A DNA stretch of 8,529 bases from Acidobacteriota bacterium (GTDB lineage Bacteria; Actinomycetota; Acidimicrobiia; Acidimicrobiales; SHLQ01), in the NCBI GenBank assembly GCA_022562835.1, contig JADFOM010000089.1:1-8529 (forward strand), given 5' to 3'. This document shows positions 6,130-8,529 of the stretch, one piece after another. The stretch's first letter is position 1. The number at the start of each line of letters is the position of its first letter. The translations under genes were made by a program, and so were the position numbers. Under the pieces are notes generated by a model that worked only from the letters and a program-made list of their open reading frames with translations, had not been told where the DNA came from and made no database searches.

Positions 6130-7332
6130 ATGGCAGCAAATGATGTATGGATCCTCGGCGCGAATATGACGAAGTTTGGGAAACACCCGAACAGCGACAC
6201 CATCGACCTCGCGGCCGAGGCGACACTCGCAGCGCTCGCCGACGGCGGTGTGACCATCAAGGACATGGGGGTGCTGGCCGCGGGTTGTTTGATGCAGGCG
6301 AGCGCCGGCATTGGACAACAACTCCAGAAGCAGATTGGCCAGACCGGTATTCCGGTGTACAACGTGTCGAACGCCTGCGCCACGGGAGCGACCGCACTTC
6401 GTGTTGCCATCATGACCGTCAAGTCCGGCGAGGCCGATATGGGTCTTGCCGTTGGAGTCGAAAAGCTTGCTGGCGCCGGCCTGTTGGCGGGCGGATCGCG
6501 AGCCGAGGACGCCGACGGCTGGACGCCGAGCGGTCGCTTCGGGTCCGTTGCTGCAATCGACGGACGGATCGGCACCAACACCATGCCTGGTGTGTTTGCG
6601 CAGGTCGGCACCGAGTACGGACACAAGTACGGCGGGGCCAGCTTCGAGCTTTTTGCTCGTATCTCGGAAAAGAATCACGCACACTCGACGCTGAACCCAC
6701 TGGCCGCCTACCAGAAACGCTTTACGGTCGAGGAGATCATGAACGACATCATGATCTCCTACCCCAACACTCGCCCGATGTGCTCGGGTAACTGCGACGG
6801 CGCCGCGGCAATGGTGGTCGTGAGCGACAAGAAGCTAAAGACGCTTTCCAAGACACAGCAGAAACGAGCGGTCAAGATCTCTGCATCGGTGCTGACGAGC
6901 GATCCCTATGAGGAGCGCTGCCAGGTGTTGCCCGACGTCAACACCCTGACCCGTCAGGCCGCCGACACCGCATACGAACAGGCGGGAATCGGTCCCGAAG
7001 ACCTTGATCTCGTTGAGCTGCACGACTGTTTCGCAACCGCCGAACTCGTGCACTACGACAATCTGAAGCTCTGCAAGCAGGGCGAAGCGGTCGACTTCTT
7101 CGAGTCGGGCGCCCCGGACCGCGATGGAAGGCTTCCCGTGAACGTGTCTGGGGGGCTGCAGTCCAAAGGTCATCCGATCGCGGCGACCGGTATCGCCAAC
7201 ATCTACGAGGTCGCCACGCATCTTCGCGGCGAAGCCGGTAACCGACAGATCAAGGGTGCCAAGGTCGGACTCGCCCATGTCATCGGCCTCGGTTCGGCCT
7301 GTGGAGTGCACATCCTAGAAAAGGCCGCCTAA
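6130..7332 (+). CDS. Thiolase, SCP2/Ltp type (acetyl-CoA acetyltransferase-like)
   Basis: The 400-aa product is a full-length thiolase-fold enzyme of the SCP2/lipid-transfer-protein class. The nucleophile is C83 in VSNACATGATAL. The NEAF motif of ordinary thiolases is replaced by H298-D-C300-F, typical of SCP2 thiolases, where this cysteine is thought to act as the acid/base. GGLQSKGHPIAATG carries H348. The C-terminal CxG cysteine of classical thiolases is absent (VIGLGSACG); C391 lies a few residues later. Keeping C83 argues for real thiolase chemistry (cleaving or joining acyl-CoA thioesters) rather than the retro-aldol reaction of Ltp2, which lacks that cysteine. No C-terminal SCP2 sterol-carrier domain is present. 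The start at ATG 6130 is supported by AAGGGA (6117-6122) with a 7-nt spacer. The upstream DUF35 gene probably supplies its partner subunit. Substrate unknown: lipid, sterol or another acyl-CoA pathway. Confidence 0.92.
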   Translation: MAANDVWILGANMTKFGKHPNSDTIDLAAEATLAALADGGVTIKDMGVLAAGCLMQASAGIGQQLQKQIGQTGIPVYNVSNACATGATALRVAIMTVKSGEADMGLAVGVEKLAGAGLLAGGSRAEDADGWTPSGRFGSVAAIDGRIGTNTMPGVFAQVGTEYGHKYGGASFELFARISEKNHAHSTLNPLAAYQKRFTVEEIMNDIMISYPNTRPMCSGNCDGAAAMVVVSDKKLKTLSKTQQKRAVKISASVLTSDPYEERCQVLPDVNTLTRQAADTAYEQAGIGPEDLDLVELHDCFATAELVHYDNLKLCKQGEAVDFFESGAPDRDGRLPVNVSGGLQSKGHPIAATGIANIYEVATHLRGEAGNRQIKGAKVGLAHVIGLGSACGVHILEKAA

Positions 7333-7354
7333 CCACAGGTGGTTCTCTGTTTTT
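7331..7354 (+). terminator. Weak terminator candidate at the thiolase stop codon
   Basis: AACCA-CAGG-TGGTT (7331-7344) is a 5-bp stem with a 4-nt loop. It overlaps the TAA stop (7330-7332) and is followed by CTCTG and then five T (7350-7354). The stem is short and the T-run is offset, so this is a poor intrinsic terminator taken alone. The T-run is also part of the large palindrome next to it, and the two could compete or act together. Confidence 0.2.
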
Positions 7355-7403
7355 CTGACCCGTAGGGTGCCGAAAACGGCACCCTACGGGTCAGAAAAAC
7401 AGA
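7346..7403. repeat. Perfect 27-bp palindrome with AAAA loop between thiolase and menA
   Basis: Bases 7346-7372 are the exact reverse complement of 7377-7403, with AAAA (7373-7376) as the loop. The inner 16 bp of each arm are GC-rich (GACCCGTAGGGTGCCG); the outer part has a T-run on the left (7350-7354) and an A-run on the right. That is opposite to a classical intrinsic terminator on either strand, where the T-run follows the stem. It may be a U-tract-free terminator of the kind proposed for actinobacteria, an mRNA-stabilising hairpin, or a small palindromic mobile repeat. It ends 13 nt before the menA start, so any transcript reading through would carry the hairpin right against the menA ribosome site. 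Structure certain, function open. Confidence 0.9.
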
Positions 7404-7416
7404 AAGTGGTAGTGGT

Positions 7417-8307
7417 GTGTCAGTATCTGCGGTCATGGTTTCGCTATCTCCGTGGGTTCAAGGCGCGCGCCCAAAGACTCTCCCCGCCGCCGTTGTTCCG
7501 GTCGTGGTCGGCACCGCGTGTGTGGTTGGCGACGGTGTCATCTGGTGGCGCGCTGCCTGCGCCATGATCGTTGCGGTTGCGCTGCAGATCGGCACGAACT
7601 TCGCGAACGACTACAGCGACGGTGTGCGCGGTACCGACGACGACCGGACCGGACCGCTGCGTCTGGTCGCCAGTGGAGTGGCTTCGCCGACCTCGGTCAA
7701 ACGAGCGGCACAGCTCAGCTTCGGCATCGCCGGGCTATTCGGCACCGCCGTGAGTATCGCAGTCGGGCCCGAGTTGTTGGTCGTTGGAGTGCTCTCGGTC
7801 GCCGCAGGTTGGCTCTACACCGGCGGACCCAAACCGTACGGTTACTACGGCTGGGGCGAAGTCTTCGTGTTCGTCTTCTTTGGCTTGGTAGCGACTATCG
7901 GATCGGCCTATGTGCAACACCGTGAGATTCTCGGCGTAGCTGTAATTGCCGCGGTCCCGGTTGGCCTGCTGGCCACCGCATTGCTGATCATCAACAACCT
8001 GCGCGACATTCCTAGCGATGCAGCGACGGGCAAGAACACGCTCGCCGTGCGCATGGGTGATCGAAATACCAGGATTTTCTATACCGCAACGATCGCCCTG
8101 AGCTTCGTCGGTGTGGTCGCGGTGGGATCGACGTACAGGCCGTGGGCATCTATTGCGCTCGGCGGGCTCGTGTTGACCCCCGCGCCCGTACGGGTCGTCG
8201 CCTCTGGCGCAACTGGTGCCTCGCTAATCTCGGTGCTCGGCGCAACTGGTCGTCTTCAGCTCGTCACGGGGCTGCTCCTGGCAACCGGCATCGCGCTGAG
8301 CGGCTAG
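7417..8307 (+). CDS. menA: 1,4-dihydroxy-2-naphthoate polyprenyltransferase MenA
   Basis: The 296-aa product is an integral membrane prenyltransferase of the UbiA superfamily. It attaches the polyprenyl chain to 1,4-dihydroxy-2-naphthoate, with loss of CO2, giving demethylmenaquinone. WVQGARPKTLPAAVVPVVVG at the start is typical of MenA. The first Asp-rich loop is N61-F-A-N-D65-Y-S-D68-G with DDDRTGP (D74-D76), and the second is N194-L-R-D197-I-P-S-D201 with GKNTLAVRMG; these bind the Mg2+-diphosphate of the prenyl donor. Between and after them lie about eight or nine hydrophobic helices, matching the family's length and topology. I use GTG 7417, preceded by a GA-rich AGAAAG (7401-7406); the in-frame ATG 7435 is an alternative and would still keep all conserved motifs. 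It is the only gene in the window with several membrane helices. Its partner menG lies just downstream on the other strand. Confidence 0.95.
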   Translation: MSVSAVMVSLSPWVQGARPKTLPAAVVPVVVGTACVVGDGVIWWRAACAMIVAVALQIGTNFANDYSDGVRGTDDDRTGPLRLVASGVASPTSVKRAAQLSFGIAGLFGTAVSIAVGPELLVVGVLSVAAGWLYTGGPKPYGYYGWGEVFVFVFFGLVATIGSAYVQHREILGVAVIAAVPVGLLATALLIINNLRDIPSDAATGKNTLAVRMGDRNTRIFYTATIALSFVGVVAVGSTYRPWASIALGGLVLTPAPVRVVASGATGASLISVLGATGRLQLVTGLLLATGIALSG

Positions 8308-8339
8308 GGACGTTCGCTTCTCCGGTCCGAGTAACGCGT

Positions 8340-8529
8340 TCAGGCGCGTGTGGCGGTGAAGAGTTGAGCCGCGCCGGTGAACATCATGGTGTGGACGATC
8401 GGGTCGAACCCTGACTCGGCCATCATGGAGGACAGCTCGTCGGCCTCGGGAAGGTAGCTCACCGACTCGGGCAGGTATCGATATGCGTCTTTGTCCGACA
8501 ACATCTCGACGAGCCGAGGGACGATCTTG
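8340..8529 (-). CDS. menG: Demethylmenaquinone methyltransferase MenG/UbiE, C-terminal part
   Basis: Read on the minus strand, the frame is open from the window edge to the TGA at 8342-8340 and encodes 62 residues. It contains LSDKDAYRYLPESVSYLP, then a helix with AESGFD, and ends GAAQLFTATRA. This is the usual C-terminus of UbiE/MenG methyltransferases, with the YRYLPESV signature followed by a helix, AGF and a final beta-strand. The enzyme uses S-adenosylmethionine to methylate demethylmenaquinone to menaquinone, the step right after MenA. The SAM-binding part and start lie outside the window. It converges with menA with a gap of only 32 bp, in which no clear terminator is visible. The pairing with menA supports the menaquinone role over a ubiquinone one. 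Confidence 0.88.
   Translation of the reverse strand, partial: KIVPRLVEMLSDKDAYRYLPESVSYLPEADELSSMMAESGFDPIVHTMMFTGAAQLFTATRA

Noticed and set aside
6064..6684. Minus-strand ORFs of 206 and 180 aa
   Set aside because: They are antisense to the thiolase gene, whose motifs are unambiguous; no domain seen.
8333..8340. AACGCGTT palindrome between menA and menG
   Set aside because: Eight bases is expected by chance; no supporting stem or T-run.

Overview
The window looks like chromosomal DNA from a moderately GC-rich actinobacterium (Actinomycetota). The evidence is a DnaE1-type replicase with an intact PHP metal site and no DnaQ-like domain, the tail of a bacterial proteasome activator (Bpa, found in proteasome-bearing actinobacteria), and two menaquinone genes. 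The gene set would fit the class Acidimicrobiia, but that placement is a guess from general resemblance.

Layout, left to right. The C-terminal 65 codons of bpa end at 200. A short gap holds a perfect 20-bp inverted repeat (221-286) and the likely dnaE promoter and ribosome binding site. The large dnaE gene fills 370-3921. A 236-bp gap follows, then a closely packed + strand group: an unrecognised 223-aa protein (4158-4829), a nitroreductase-family flavoprotein overlapping it by 40 bp (4790-5425), and a zinc-ribbon/OB-fold DUF35 protein carrying a 70-residue histone-H1-like Lys/Ala tail (5460-6050). An SCP2-type thiolase follows (6130-7332). A perfect 27-bp palindrome (7346-7403) separates the thiolase from menA (7417-8307). 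The window ends inside menG/ubiE, which runs on the minus strand and converges on menA.

How the genes work together. MenA and MenG catalyse the last two steps of menaquinone synthesis: prenylation of 1,4-dihydroxy-2-naphthoate, then ring methylation. The DUF35 and thiolase genes form a pair known from other systems, in which the DUF35 protein is a partner subunit of a thiolase-fold enzyme acting on acyl-CoA substrates. The nitroreductase and the unknown protein just upstream may belong to the same transcription unit. Bpa and DnaE1 are housekeeping functions (protein degradation and chromosome replication).

The most unusual item is the DUF35 protein with the basic repeat tail. The tail is built on a near-perfect 66-bp tandem duplication and would be expected to bind polyanions such as DNA, RNA or polyphosphate, which is odd for an acyl-CoA enzyme subunit. 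The two long perfect inverted repeats are the next most notable features. I found no CRISPR array, insertion sequence, tRNA or rRNA.
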